From assembly GCA_030145015.1 (NCBI GenBank), contig JAQYWI010000020.1, positions 1 through 45,133 on the forward strand: DNA of 45,133 nt. Direction: 5' to 3'. The position numbers were made by a program, and so were the translations under genes. The notes beneath the pieces are model-generated. The model saw only the letters and a program-made list of their open reading frames with translations, made no database searches and was not told the origin of the DNA. Position 1 is the first letter of the stretch. The number at the start of each line of letters is the position of its first letter. The DNA is from Desulfobacterales bacterium (GTDB lineage: Bacteria; Desulfobacterota; Desulfobacteria; Desulfobacterales; JAHEIW01). Below are positions 32,887-40,540 of the stretch, in pieces.

Positions 32887-33297
32887 ATGAAACGGTTTCG
32901 GAAAATTCTCAAACCAATAGGCTTTTTGCTGGCAATATTTATGTTCATGCTGTCCGGCCCTTTTCAATCGGCGATGGCAGCCATGATCGAGACCGAAGCG
33001 GTCGTCGATTCGGAGCGAGGGCATAATGCCCGTGAGTATCTCAAAACCTTTCTGGCCCGTGAAGATGTAAAAAACACCCTGGTATCACAGGGCATCGATC
33101 CCCGGGAGGCCCAGAACCGTATTGATAGCCTGACCGAAGAAGAAGCGCGATTTGTTGCCGATCAACTGGATCAGATACCTGCCGGCGGCGGATTTTTTAC
33201 GACGTTGCTAATTGTCGTCTTTCTGGTTTTTGTTATACTCTTGGTTACGGATATTACCGGATATACGGATATATTTCCTTTTGTAAAATCAAAATAG
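32887..33297 (+). CDS. PA2779-family membrane protein
   Basis: 136 residues: an N-terminal signal sequence ending A-M-A-A near residue 32, a conserved middle with L-A-R-E-D-V-K-N-T-L-V-S-Q-G-I-D-P-R-E-A and R-I-D-S-L-T-E-E-E, then G-G-G-F and a C-terminal membrane helix (T-T-L-L-I-V-V-F-L-V-F-V-I-L-L-V). This matches the PA2779 family, whose function is unknown. In pseudomonads and other proteobacteria it is usually followed by a PA2778-type cysteine peptidase gene. No such gene follows here; 800 bases of non-coding DNA do. A strong AGGAGG ribosome site precedes the ATG. Confidence 0.8.
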   Translation: MKRFRKILKPIGFLLAIFMFMLSGPFQSAMAAMIETEAVVDSERGHNAREYLKTFLAREDVKNTLVSQGIDPREAQNRIDSLTEEEARFVADQLDQIPAGGGFFTTLLIVVFLVFVILLVTDITGYTDIFPFVKSK

Positions 33298-33334
33298 AAG
33301 CTTTCTCAAAAAATTTAAAAAAGTGTTGTTAACC

Positions 33335-33362
33335 GGAGAAAGGGGTCGGCACCTCTTTCTCC
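33335..33362. terminator. Stem-loop after the PA2779-family gene
   Basis: GGAGAAAGGGGT pairs with ACCTCTTTCTCC through a four-base loop CGGC, one position being a G-U pair. It stands 38 bases after the stop codon. No T-run follows directly, so it may protect the message end more than stop transcription. Confidence 0.55.
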
Positions 33363-33417
33363 TGCCGATAATTTCATAATTTACGCCCCCATCCATTCTA
33401 CTTTTTCAAAATTAAAG

Positions 33418-33545
33418 TCGATTAAATCCCCAATAATAAAATTCCAAGTTCCAAGCACCAAATTACAAATAAATCTCAAATCGCAATTTATCAATGACTC
33501 AAACAGTTTGATATTTTGAATTCCGGTTATCTGGAAAGAACAAGT
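33418..33545. repeat. AT-rich degenerate palindrome
   Basis: Built from words like TTCCAAG, ACCAAATTACAAA and TCTCAAAT on the left and GATATTTTGAATT on the right, in the style of the 5816-5943 palindrome. The arms are only partly complementary, so this is a decayed relative. Confidence 0.45.
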
Positions 33546-33554
33546 TGTATTGGT

Positions 33555-33612
33555 TGTGGGAGCGGCTTCCAGCCGCGATAATTTAATTTCGAGGCTGGAA
33601 GCCGCTCCCACA
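33555..33612 (+). terminator. REP-like 20-bp hairpin with T-run
   Basis: TGTGGGAGCGGCTTCCAGCC (33555-33574) pairs without mismatch with 33593-33612 over an 18-base loop, then GGGG and eight T follow. On the plus strand this is a strong intrinsic terminator. The stem text, GTGGGAGCGGCTTCCAGCC, resembles the REP sequences known from pseudomonads and other bacteria, so it is probably a mobile palindrome doing duty as terminator. Confidence 0.75.
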
Positions 33613-33845
33613 GGGGTTTTTTTTATGGTAACTTGGACTTTCCGGATAAGCGCCTTTTGAATTTCGGTTCCGCCTGCGGCGGATTATTTGTTTGATAACC
33701 GTCAAAATTTTGCCGATTGTGTAAATATTTTCACAATCCGGTATGAATAAAAATTCATAGTCCCTTTGTCGGGTTTAGCGGGGTGTTTATTTAACTATAT
33801 GAAATTATTTAAAATATTGACAAATCGTTGATATTTCATCGCATT

Positions 33846-33860
33846 TGGCATGCTATTTGT
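33846..33860 (+). promoter_or_regulatory. Sigma-54-type promoter
   Basis: TGGCAT, five bases, TTGT: the -24 GG and -12 G are twelve apart as sigma-54 requires (consensus TGGCAC-N5-TTGC). The two departures from consensus are both seen in natural promoters. A start near 33871 is expected. An enhancer-binding activator site is not identified. Confidence 0.6.
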
Positions 33861-33870
33861 ATAGATATAT

Positions 33871-34027
33871 AGAAAAGCATGGTTAACATCTTAATGGTCT
33901 CTCGAATGTGCGTGCATCTTCCCTGCGGGCTTCAAACTAACAAGGCGAATGACCACGCACGAGAACAACGGCATTCAGGGAGCCATAAGTAAAAAAGGCG
34001 AAGCCAATTTTTGGCTTCGCCTTTTTT
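33871..34027 (+). ncRNA. Candidate small RNA with pseudoknot and intrinsic terminator
   Basis: About 157 bases between the sigma-54-type promoter and a perfect 17-base-pair terminator stem (33991-34007 with 34011-34027). No ORF with a ribosome site is inside. P1 is GTGCGTG (33908-33914) with CACGCAC (33954-33960). Inside its loop TTCCCTG (33919-33925) can pair with CAGGGAG (33976-33982) outside it, giving an H-type pseudoknot. AAGGCGAA (33942-33949) is complementary to TTCGCCTT of the terminator's right arm (34016-34023), so an alternative anti-terminator fold is possible. The gene beyond is on the other strand, so this is a free-standing RNA. No known riboswitch core was recognised. Confidence 0.5.
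33991..34027 (+). terminator. Rho-independent terminator of the candidate small RNA
   Basis: Seventeen paired bases, a TTT loop and six T at the end of the right arm. As the left arm starts with six A, the stem also works as a terminator for the minus strand, where a read-through message from beyond 34116 could end. Confidence 0.85.
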
Positions 34028-34115
34028 AATTATTCTGACCGCAAAGAGTGCCAACATTCCGCTATCGAAAATTCTCCGTCCTTACAATCTTTCACCTTAA
34101 AACGCTGGTTCTAAA

Positions 34116-34535
34116 TTAAGAGATGGCAGGATAAAGCTCGAGCAGGCGATTGCCCAGCATCTCTGCCAGGCGTTTAAAAAGCAGGGCTTCGTTCTGGGGA
34201 TATTTTTTCAGAATTTCAAGGAAATTATTCCGATCGAACTTCAGCAGATTGGTTGCTTCCAGGCATTCGCCTGCTGCCGAATAAACATCCCGCCCGATCA
34301 GTCCCGACCAGCCGATGATCTCCCCCGGCTGACGCGCCATGTAGACTACCGGTCCGGTGTCGCCCAGGCTGAGCTTCACTCTGCCTTGTAGCAAAACATA
34401 AAAATGAGCGGCCGGATCGCCTTCGTGAAACAGAAGATCGCCTTCTTTTTGAGACAACTTTTCGGCGATATCCAATACTTCCATGGTAAAATTCTTACCC
34501 ATGCCCATAAAAAAATCTGACATTTTGATATACAT
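34116..34535 (-). CDS. Cyclic nucleotide-binding domain protein without DNA-binding domain
   Basis: 139 residues from the ATG at 34535, which has AGGAG 13 bases and AGGAAAT directly upstream; a longer frame to 34583 has no ribosome site. The whole protein is one CRP-type beta-barrel: E-G-D-L-L-F-H-E-G-D-P-A-A-H-F-Y-V-L-L-Q-G-R-V-K-L, P-G-E-I-I-G-W-S-G-L and a C-terminal helix. The phosphate-binding cassette reads G-W-S-G-L-I-G-R-D-V-Y, lacking the R-S/T-A that holds cAMP, so the ligand may differ. The helix-turn-helix of CRP/FNR is absent. It may act as a stand-alone sensor or partner protein. It is a single gene. Confidence 0.8.
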   Translation of the reverse strand: MYIKMSDFFMGMGKNFTMEVLDIAEKLSQKEGDLLFHEGDPAAHFYVLLQGRVKLSLGDTGPVVYMARQPGEIIGWSGLIGRDVYSAAGECLEATNLLKFDRNNFLEILKKYPQNEALLFKRLAEMLGNRLLELYPAIS

Positions 34536-34693
34536 ATTTCCTGCTCCTGTTAAACACCGCAAGTTGATACCTGAATCTTGCATGAAAATAGATGAGAAGC
34601 TTCTTGTTATTTAATTACAGCAAGTTCGTATATGAATATGGAAGCCTCCGACTCGGGCAAAATCCAGGTAAAGTAGCTCGGAATTAGGGCTTT

Positions 34694-34892
34694 TTAGAAG
34701 TGGTTTCAAAACCTCAGATCAGGTTCAAGGGCCCCGCTGAAGCGGGATTACATGTCTGATCTAAACAGATTAATGTATGCATCAAGGCGCAGGCCGATCG
34801 AGAAAGCGCAGCATACATGGGTATGTGAGCATTTATCGGAGGCATGCAACGCAGCCATTGGGCCTTAGATGGGGTTTTGAAAACACTTCTAA
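34694..34892. repeat. MITE-like element, family 1 (copy B)
   Basis: 199 bases with 20-base ends TTAGAAGTGGTTTCAAAACC and its complement carrying one mismatch (34873-34892). The core at 34810-34855 (AGCATAC, GTATGTGAGCATTT, GGAGG, AACGCAGC) follows the core of copy A although the ends differ in sequence. It fills most of the 435-base gap between the cyclic-nucleotide-domain gene and the aminotransferase gene; the rest shows nothing. Confidence 0.78.
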
Positions 34893-34970
34893 TAATAAGG
34901 ATGGATCTAGCAGATGTGAAGGGTTAGTCCGGCAGCGTTTTTAAGGTGAGTTATTTCACACGTCCGATGA

Positions 34971-36152
34971 CTAACTTTTCTTTTGAACTTTCTCAAACGC
35001 GCGCCTGAAACCAGCCATAGACCCTGTAATCGTTGAATCCGGCACGGCATATGAGAGACGGAAATAGCCCGGTCCGTCAAAGCCGGTACCCGGTACAGTC
35101 AGGATCAGTTCTTCTTTTAATATCCGGGTGAACTCAACGTCATCGGCAATCGGGCTTTTGGGAAATAAATAAAAAGCGCCTTCCGGCACGTTAAATTCAT
35201 AGCCGATTTCAGCCAGGCCCCGGCATAACATATCCCGCCGGCGCCGGTAGATCGATACATCTACCGTGATACCCTGAAGCTGGGCGACAGCCAACTGCAG
35301 CAGGCTGGGTGCGTTGACACACAGCATGGTGTTGAAAACCGCTGCGGCGCTGGCCACCTGTCCGGCGTCTTCGGCTTCCGGGTTGACGGCCAGATAACCG
35401 ATGCGTTCGCCGGCCAGCGACAGCTCCTTGGAATAAGAGGACACAATAATTGAATGCGGATAGGCCTGAAATATTGAGGGTACGTCTACATCATAAACGA
35501 TCTTGCGGTAGGGCTCATCTGACACGATATAAATTCGTTTGCCGAATTTTTGGCTGGCGGCATCCAGCACCCGGCCGAGTTCGGCGAGCTCTTCGCTTGA
35601 ATAGACGACCCCGGTGGGGTTATTGGGGGAATTGATCAGCATCACACGGGTCTTTGCGGTGATGGCGGACTCGATCGCGGCCGCATCAAGGTGAAAGTCG
35701 GCATCGGTGGGTGTGGTTTTAATCACAGCATCGGCAATGAAGGCATAATGGTCGTAGCCGATAAAGTAAGGGGAGGGTGTCAAAATTTCCTCTCCGGGAT
35801 TAATGACCGCATTCAGAGCGTCATTTAACGCGCCGGCAGCTCCCACCGTCATGACAATAAAATTCGGGTTAAGGCTGACATCGTGCTGGCTGTTCAGATA
35901 ATCGGCGACGGCCTGCCGGACGTGAGGGTATCCGGGATTCGGCGTATACCCGTGGTAGAGGGATTCGTCATTCACCAGGTCCTTGAGAACTTTTTTGAAT
36001 TCCGGCGGTGGCGGGACATCCGGGTTTCCTATCGAGAAATCAAAGACATTCTCGGCTCCGTGTTCGGCTTTCAGGCGGGCGCCCTCTTCGAACATCTTTT
36101 TGACCATTTCCATACCTTCGACCATTTTGATCATTTTTTGAGCTATCGGCAT
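34971..36152 (-). CDS. Class I/II PLP-dependent aminotransferase
   Basis: 393 residues of fold type I. F-S-I-G-N-P-D-V-P-P-P is the substrate-side loop, Y-x-P-N-P-G-Y-P-x-V-R follows, N-S-P-N-N-P-T-G-V is the family hallmark, V-S-D-E-P-Y-R holds the cofactor Asp, and S-S-Y-S-K-E-L-S-L-A-G-E-R-I-G-Y carries the Schiff-base Lys. The C-terminal Arg that grips the substrate carboxylate is in Y-F-R-L-S-Y. It resembles the aspartate/aromatic-type group of bacteria; the substrate is uncertain. A clear AAAGGAGAAGATT ribosome site precedes it. A 150-base gap with GC-rich repeat words separates it from the URO-D gene upstream on the same strand. Confidence 0.85.
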   Translation of the reverse strand: MPIAQKMIKMVEGMEMVKKMFEEGARLKAEHGAENVFDFSIGNPDVPPPPEFKKVLKDLVNDESLYHGYTPNPGYPHVRQAVADYLNSQHDVSLNPNFIVMTVGAAGALNDALNAVINPGEEILTPSPYFIGYDHYAFIADAVIKTTPTDADFHLDAAAIESAITAKTRVMLINSPNNPTGVVYSSEELAELGRVLDAASQKFGKRIYIVSDEPYRKIVYDVDVPSIFQAYPHSIIVSSYSKELSLAGERIGYLAVNPEAEDAGQVASAAAVFNTMLCVNAPSLLQLAVAQLQGITVDVSIYRRRRDMLCRGLAEIGYEFNVPEGAFYLFPKSPIADDVEFTRILKEELILTVPGTGFDGPGYFRLSYAVPDSTITGSMAGFRRAFEKVQKKS

Positions 36153-36302
36153 AATCTTCTCCTTTTATGTTTAGCCACGGACCCGTCTTCGCTCTGGCGA
36201 GCTACGCCTCGGCAGGCCCGTCTTCGTTAAAACTACGCCGGGACAAGTCGCCGCGGCAGGCCCTACACAGACAACCACGGACAATTTTTGTTCTACACCG
36301 TA

Positions 36303-37301
36303 TTATCTTTGGGTGACTTTCTCAAGCAGCCGGCGGTAGTAGACATAATTTTCAAATGGGACATCTGCGCGAACACGGCCGTCGGCCAGCGGTATGTAGC
36401 CGCCCTCTGCAATTAAAGGGGGAACTTTTTCTTCGATTTCCCGCCGGATCGCCTCTTTATCTTTACGCAGGGCATCGAGATCGATGCCGCCGATCAAGCG
36501 CAGGTCGCGGCCGAATTCCCGGCGCAGGCTCCGGTAATCCATTGTCTCGATATTGACCTCACAGGCCCACAGGCAGTTAAATCCCCATCGAAGAATGCTG
36601 GGGATAAGAAGGCGGGCATTGGCAAAGGTCTGCAGACAAATCGTCTTCACCTTGCGGCGGCGGAGAACCTCAAGGACCGGCTCATAATTTTTCAGCACAA
36701 ATTCTTCGTACATCAGCGGTGAAATCAAGGGCCGATCATTTCCGCCGATGGGTTCACTGAAAACCACCGCGTCGATTTCGACCTCACTCAGGATCCGATC
36801 GCTCAAGCGGGCCGCAAATTCACCCTGGATTTGCATTCGTTTGCGAACCACATCCGGCTGGTCGACCAGCAACACCATCGCGTCGCTAAACGACCGCCAA
36901 TGACGCACACCCATTGTTTTAAAAAACCCACGATGCACGTACAGCATCAGCACATGGTCTCTTGATTGCCAATTTCTTACCCGCGCGGACCATTCTTGCG
37001 GGAGCCGTTTTTTGTCATCAGGATCCAGGCGCTTGCGAAACTTTTTTAGATCCGTAATCTTATCGAGTTTGGATACGAGTTCAGGGCGGGGTTCCAGGTC
37101 CACCTGGAGTCGTTCGCGGTGATCGCAAGGAAACAGTGTCGCAAGGTCCGCGGCTTTGGCCAACCCCTGTGTTTGCCATGCTGTCAGAACGTCCCCGCGG
37201 ATACCTTCTTCAAAATAGGGGACGCGATCCGGCCGGCCATAGCCCATTGTTTCCCGAAAGCGCTCCCGGCTGGACATCGTTTTTGGGGGTAAAGGATTCA
37301 T
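36303..37301 (-). CDS. Uroporphyrinogen decarboxylase-family (URO-D / corrinoid methyltransferase-like) protein
   Basis: 332 residues of the URO-D TIM-barrel family. The start S-S-R-E-R-F-R-E-T-M-G-Y-G-R-P-D-R-V-P is typical. E-P-I-G-G-N-D-R-P-L-I-S-P and the late L-I-G-G-I-D-L-D-A-L are also family text. It is not the haem enzyme HemE, whose N-terminal Arg/Asp motif is lacking; it belongs with methyltransferases of the MtaA/CmuA kind. The usual H-x-C/D-G-N zinc site is replaced by C-L-Q-T-F-A-N-A, so metal binding may be altered. Its ATG lies three bases after the DUF362 stop, which suggests coupled translation. Reaction unknown. Confidence 0.75.
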   Translation of the reverse strand: MNPLPPKTMSSRERFRETMGYGRPDRVPYFEEGIRGDVLTAWQTQGLAKAADLATLFPCDHRERLQVDLEPRPELVSKLDKITDLKKFRKRLDPDDKKRLPQEWSARVRNWQSRDHVLMLYVHRGFFKTMGVRHWRSFSDAMVLLVDQPDVVRKRMQIQGEFAARLSDRILSEVEIDAVVFSEPIGGNDRPLISPLMYEEFVLKNYEPVLEVLRRRKVKTICLQTFANARLLIPSILRWGFNCLWACEVNIETMDYRSLRREFGRDLRLIGGIDLDALRKDKEAIRREIEEKVPPLIAEGGYIPLADGRVRADVPFENYVYYRRLLEKVTQR

Positions 37302-37304
37302 CTA

Positions 37305-38201
37305 TTAAATTAAAATATCTTTCTCCCAGCCCAGCTTGATCAACTCGATGCGATCCGGATGGCTGTTGCCCAATGCGTACTTGATATCAGCGGCTTCAAT
37401 ATGCCGGGGCGGCGGACTGATGGGTTTGTCCTCGCCAAAATATTCATTTCGTTTCGCTTGAATGATCCGGGCACCGGTGGCATCGGCTGCCACGGGATCC
37501 GCGCTCACGATCAAACCGCCATAGGTCCAGAGGTAGCTGCTGCTGAAGTGATGAGGGCCTATGCCGTGAAACAGAGGCGTGAGCATCACCAGTATGTTCA
37601 GGCGGGTTTTGCCTTTAACAGCGGGCTTTAGCCAGATGCTGCCCAGTCTCTCGCAGGCATTACCATGGTACATCCACGGCTTCAGGACAAACATGATATA
37701 ATTCTTAAGCAGCGTACCCAGGCCGGACCAGTGATGGGTCCGCATGGGGCGTATGTTTATCAGTGCTGTTGAATTCACAAATACAGGGTTGTGACCCACC
37801 CCGCGATCGTCAACAGAGATATTATGTTCCGCGACGCCCGCCTCTATCAAACGCGCTGTTATTCTTTCTTCCAGTGCTGCAGGAGTCGGCAGCGGGCGCC
37901 ATATATTGCTTTTAATGCCGACGATGTCGGCGGGTTTCACCAGCTGTCGCCAGGCCGATTGCGGGACTGCCGTATCAAACAGGACAGATACGGCCTGGTC
38001 GAACATTTCTCCTAAAATGTCGGGCCTCAAACTATTTCCATTAACGACCTTGTCATCGCGTATCAAAACGACTTTACTCTTTTGGGTCTCTCCGGCGGAC
38101 ACCGTTTTCGGCAGCGACATGCCCATTAAGCTGCCCATGACCACATATGAGCCGGTACGCAGGAAGTCTCTGCGAGTAATTACGCGTTTTTTTTCTGTCA
38201 T
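37305..38201 (-). CDS. DUF362-domain protein exported by Tat
   Basis: 298 residues. The N-terminus T-R-R-D-F-L-R-T-G-S-Y is a twin-arginine signal followed by a hydrophobic stretch and an A-G-E end near residue 36. The rest is the DUF362 fold, with V-G-I-K-S-N, the R-P-M-R-T-H-H-W-S-G-L-G block and late D-P-V-A-A-D-A-T-G-A. Tat export implies folding, usually with a cofactor, before transport. No ferredoxin-type cysteines are present, unlike some DUF362 proteins. The function of the family is unknown. It is the middle gene of a three-gene operon with the DUF6599-like and URO-D proteins. Confidence 0.8.
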   Translation of the reverse strand: MTEKKRVITRRDFLRTGSYVVMGSLMGMSLPKTVSAGETQKSKVVLIRDDKVVNGNSLRPDILGEMFDQAVSVLFDTAVPQSAWRQLVKPADIVGIKSNIWRPLPTPAALEERITARLIEAGVAEHNISVDDRGVGHNPVFVNSTALINIRPMRTHHWSGLGTLLKNYIMFVLKPWMYHGNACERLGSIWLKPAVKGKTRLNILVMLTPLFHGIGPHHFSSSYLWTYGGLIVSADPVAADATGARIIQAKRNEYFGEDKPISPPPRHIEAADIKYALGNSHPDRIELIKLGWEKDILI

Positions 38202-38232
38202 TTTGATATTCCGGTTAAACTTGTTTCAGACT

Positions 38233-39147
38233 TCATAAAAACGGCTCTAACAATCTCTCCGCCAGACGGCGGCTGTCGGATTCGAGAATAATTGTCAGCA
38301 GCTTATCTTTTAGGAATGCCGCAGCAATTTTTCCATTTTCAATTTTGGCGAATCCGGTTTTATCTGCATCCGGCAGATAATGTTTTGAAAAATCCTTCAG
38401 CGATTTTTTTGCCACCTTCAGATTGGAGTAAGATATCAAAAGCAAACGGGCTGCCTCAGCACCTACTTTATAATTCGCAAGAAGCGCCTCCGTTTTAGCC
38501 GAAAGATTAAGAATGTTTTCGTCCGAAATATAAAAATGATAATTCAGTACAATGCGGTGGTGGAGATAGCGGACGCTATCGGATACGAGCCCTTCGGAAG
38601 GCAGCTTTTGCAGGATGCGGGGTCTGAATCCCTTTTCCGCAATACTCGCGGCAACTTCCCGTCCCAGCGCCTTGACCGCTTTTTCAGCCGCATCCGTTTC
38701 TTTTTCCACATAAATCGAGACGAAATAGCGGTGTTTCCAGAAACTGAGCCACCCGGACCGATAGCGGGCATCCTGGCCGATATCGATCAGGTTTCCATCC
38801 GTGTCGTGGGTAAAGACGCCGAAAGCATCATCGGACGTTCCCATGTCAAAAATGTCCAAAATAATGGCGGGCCCCTTGGCTGCTTTATAACGACGGGAAA
38901 GGCATTGCCGCATGTTATATGCTTTGTAGAGCTCGGCACCGCCATCAATGTAACTGTAAATGGTTTCTTCATCGTAAAGGCGATCCTTGGGCTCCGCCGT
39001 CCAGCTCTTAAATTGTTTGGGAATCCGGGCGCCTAAATCCATGAGGGTGTTTGCATGTGAAGTTTTCGTCATAAAAACCACCAAAATAGTGAGTAAGATA
39101 AAAACATGGCCGGGGATACTTGCCCGGGCCTGGTGGACACTGTTCAT
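38233..39147 (-). CDS. DUF6599-like exported protein
   Basis: 304 residues with an N-terminal hydrophobic signal (H-V-F-I-L-L-T-I-L-V-V-F-M, S-H-A-N end near 33). The recognisable core reads I-Y-S-Y-I-D-G-G-A-E-L-Y-K-A-Y, I-L-D-I-F-D-M-G-T-S-D-D-A-F-G-V-F and W-K-H-R-Y-F-V-S-I-Y, which fits the DUF6599 family of periplasmic proteins. A second repeat-like half begins near residue 190. Function unknown. It is the first gene of an operon with DUF362 (31 bases on) and the URO-D protein. No strong ribosome site is seen. Confidence 0.68.
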   Translation of the reverse strand: MNSVHQARASIPGHVFILLTILVVFMTKTSHANTLMDLGARIPKQFKSWTAEPKDRLYDEETIYSYIDGGAELYKAYNMRQCLSRRYKAAKGPAIILDIFDMGTSDDAFGVFTHDTDGNLIDIGQDARYRSGWLSFWKHRYFVSIYVEKETDAAEKAVKALGREVAASIAEKGFRPRILQKLPSEGLVSDSVRYLHHRIVLNYHFYISDENILNLSAKTEALLANYKVGAEAARLLLISYSNLKVAKKSLKDFSKHYLPDADKTGFAKIENGKIAAAFLKDKLLTIILESDSRRLAERLLEPFL

Positions 39148-39391
39148 AAAAACTCGCGAGTGGATTGGAGTGCCGGATTGATATCAGCGGTCCCCATCAA
39201 CCGCCAAAAGATATCAATTCGCTTTGAAAACAGCAGGAATCTGCTTTTTAAATATTATTTGACCGAAAGGCATGCGGGTGTCAAGTCAATAATAAAGTCC
39301 CCATAATACAGCTGCGAATGGAATCGAATTGAAGCCTGCAATTCCAGAATCAAAGGCATCTGAAGGGGTCCGGTTTATTCGGGATCAACTA

Positions 39392-40270
39392 TCAATCTGC
39401 TATCGCGATCAGATAGGCGCCTATAAAAATGATAATCGATGAGGCGATCCGGATTTTTTTATTCTTTTCCTTCAGCAAATGCCCCCCCAACAAAACGGCA
39501 AAAACAATGCTAAGTTGTCTGAGACCGACAACATAGCTCATGCGCTCCATGGTGAAGGCCTGTAGGATGAGGAAGTATCCGAAAATCGACAATACGCCGC
39601 AGACCAGAATTGAACCTTTGTGCAGGGCCCATTCTTTTTTTAATACGTCGCTGGATTTTGCTTTAAAGATATAGCCGCTAAACAAACTGAGGCTGATCCA
39701 GGGATAAATATAGGCAAAGATGACCGGGTGCATTTGGCTGACGGCGATTTTGTCCACCAGCGTATAGCAGGCTACCGAAAATAGCGTCAAAAAGGCGAAC
39801 TGGATGGCGTGATCACGGGTTATCGCGCGAAAAGGCCGCAACAGCTCTGATAAAACCAGGCTCTCCATGTTGATGGTATAGACGCCGATCGCGACAAGCA
39901 AAATGCCGGTTACACCGAGAACACTTACATCTTCTCCGAGGATTGTTATTGAAAATATGAGAACCAATGCCGGGGAAGACCGCATGACCGGATAGATCAG
40001 GGACAGATCCCCTTTTTCCAGGGCTTTGCTCAGAAAATACCAGTAAATAAAGTGAACGAAACCGGAAAGAAAGATAAACACTATTGAAATATGCGTGTTC
40101 GTGCCGTCGTGAAGCAGCGTAAAAAGAAAGAGGGGCGTAAAAAAGATAAGCCCGAAGACTTCGTACCACCACACGAAAGCCTGTTTGTCCAATGCTTTTT
40201 TGTTAAAAAAGTTGCGGAATGCGTGCATGGCTGCCGAAAGCAGCACGAGCAAAATGGCCAAAGGGTGCAT
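39392..40270 (-). CDS. EamA-family (drug/metabolite) transporter
   Basis: 292 residues with ten hydrophobic segments in two five-helix halves. The first half ends near I-L-L-V-A-I-G-V-Y, and the second half begins after residue 150. The start H-P-L-A-I-L-L-V-L-L-S-A-A-M-H-A-F-R-N-F-F-N-K-K-A is typical of the DMT superfamily. The substrate is unknown; relatives export amino acids or metabolites. It stands alone, 244 bases from the DUF6599-like gene, with no clear ribosome site. Confidence 0.85.
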   Translation of the reverse strand: MHPLAILLVLLSAAMHAFRNFFNKKALDKQAFVWWYEVFGLIFFTPLFLFTLLHDGTNTHISIVFIFLSGFVHFIYWYFLSKALEKGDLSLIYPVMRSSPALVLIFSITILGEDVSVLGVTGILLVAIGVYTINMESLVLSELLRPFRAITRDHAIQFAFLTLFSVACYTLVDKIAVSQMHPVIFAYIYPWISLSLFSGYIFKAKSSDVLKKEWALHKGSILVCGVLSIFGYFLILQAFTMERMSYVVGLRQLSIVFAVLLGGHLLKEKNKKIRIASSIIIFIGAYLIAIAD

Positions 40271-40440
40271 ATTTTAGAGCGATCGTTTTTGAGTCCAACA
40301 ATAAAGTGAGAAAACCTAATGAAGGGTAGTATAAAAGGCGGGGTTATATGTCAAGATAGGGAACGCTTCTAGAACCTAAAAGTAGATAATCTGGGATGGG
40401 TGTTTTTAATTTAACTAATTTTGGAGCATTGAGTTCGTTC

Positions 40441-40540
40441 AATCGTTGCGTGTTACGTGTTACGGGTTGCGAGTCATGCATTGCAGAGTTTAGTCTGCAT
40501 TATTTTAACCCGTAACTCGCAACGCGAAACTCGAAACGTA
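40441..40540. repeat. Low-complexity palindrome of GTTACGGG words
   Basis: The left arm TTACGGGTTGCGAG (40460-40473) and right arm AACCCGTAACTCGCAAC (40507-40523) hold complementary words, but in swapped order. The arms therefore pair only in blocks (CTCGCAAC and CCCGTAA). It sits just after the GNAT gene stop. The rest of the 270-base gap up to the EamA gene shows nothing. Confidence 0.6.

Noticed and set aside
33871..34027. c-di-GMP riboswitch (GEMM) or another known riboswitch
   Set aside because: The conserved GEMM core was not found, and no gene on the same strand follows to be controlled. It is kept as an unassigned RNA candidate.
36168..36290. Possible gene or repeat element between the URO-D and aminotransferase genes
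   Set aside because: The GC-rich words (CGGCAGGC, CGTCTTCG) repeat loosely but form no clear ends or stems, and no ORF with a ribosome site is present.
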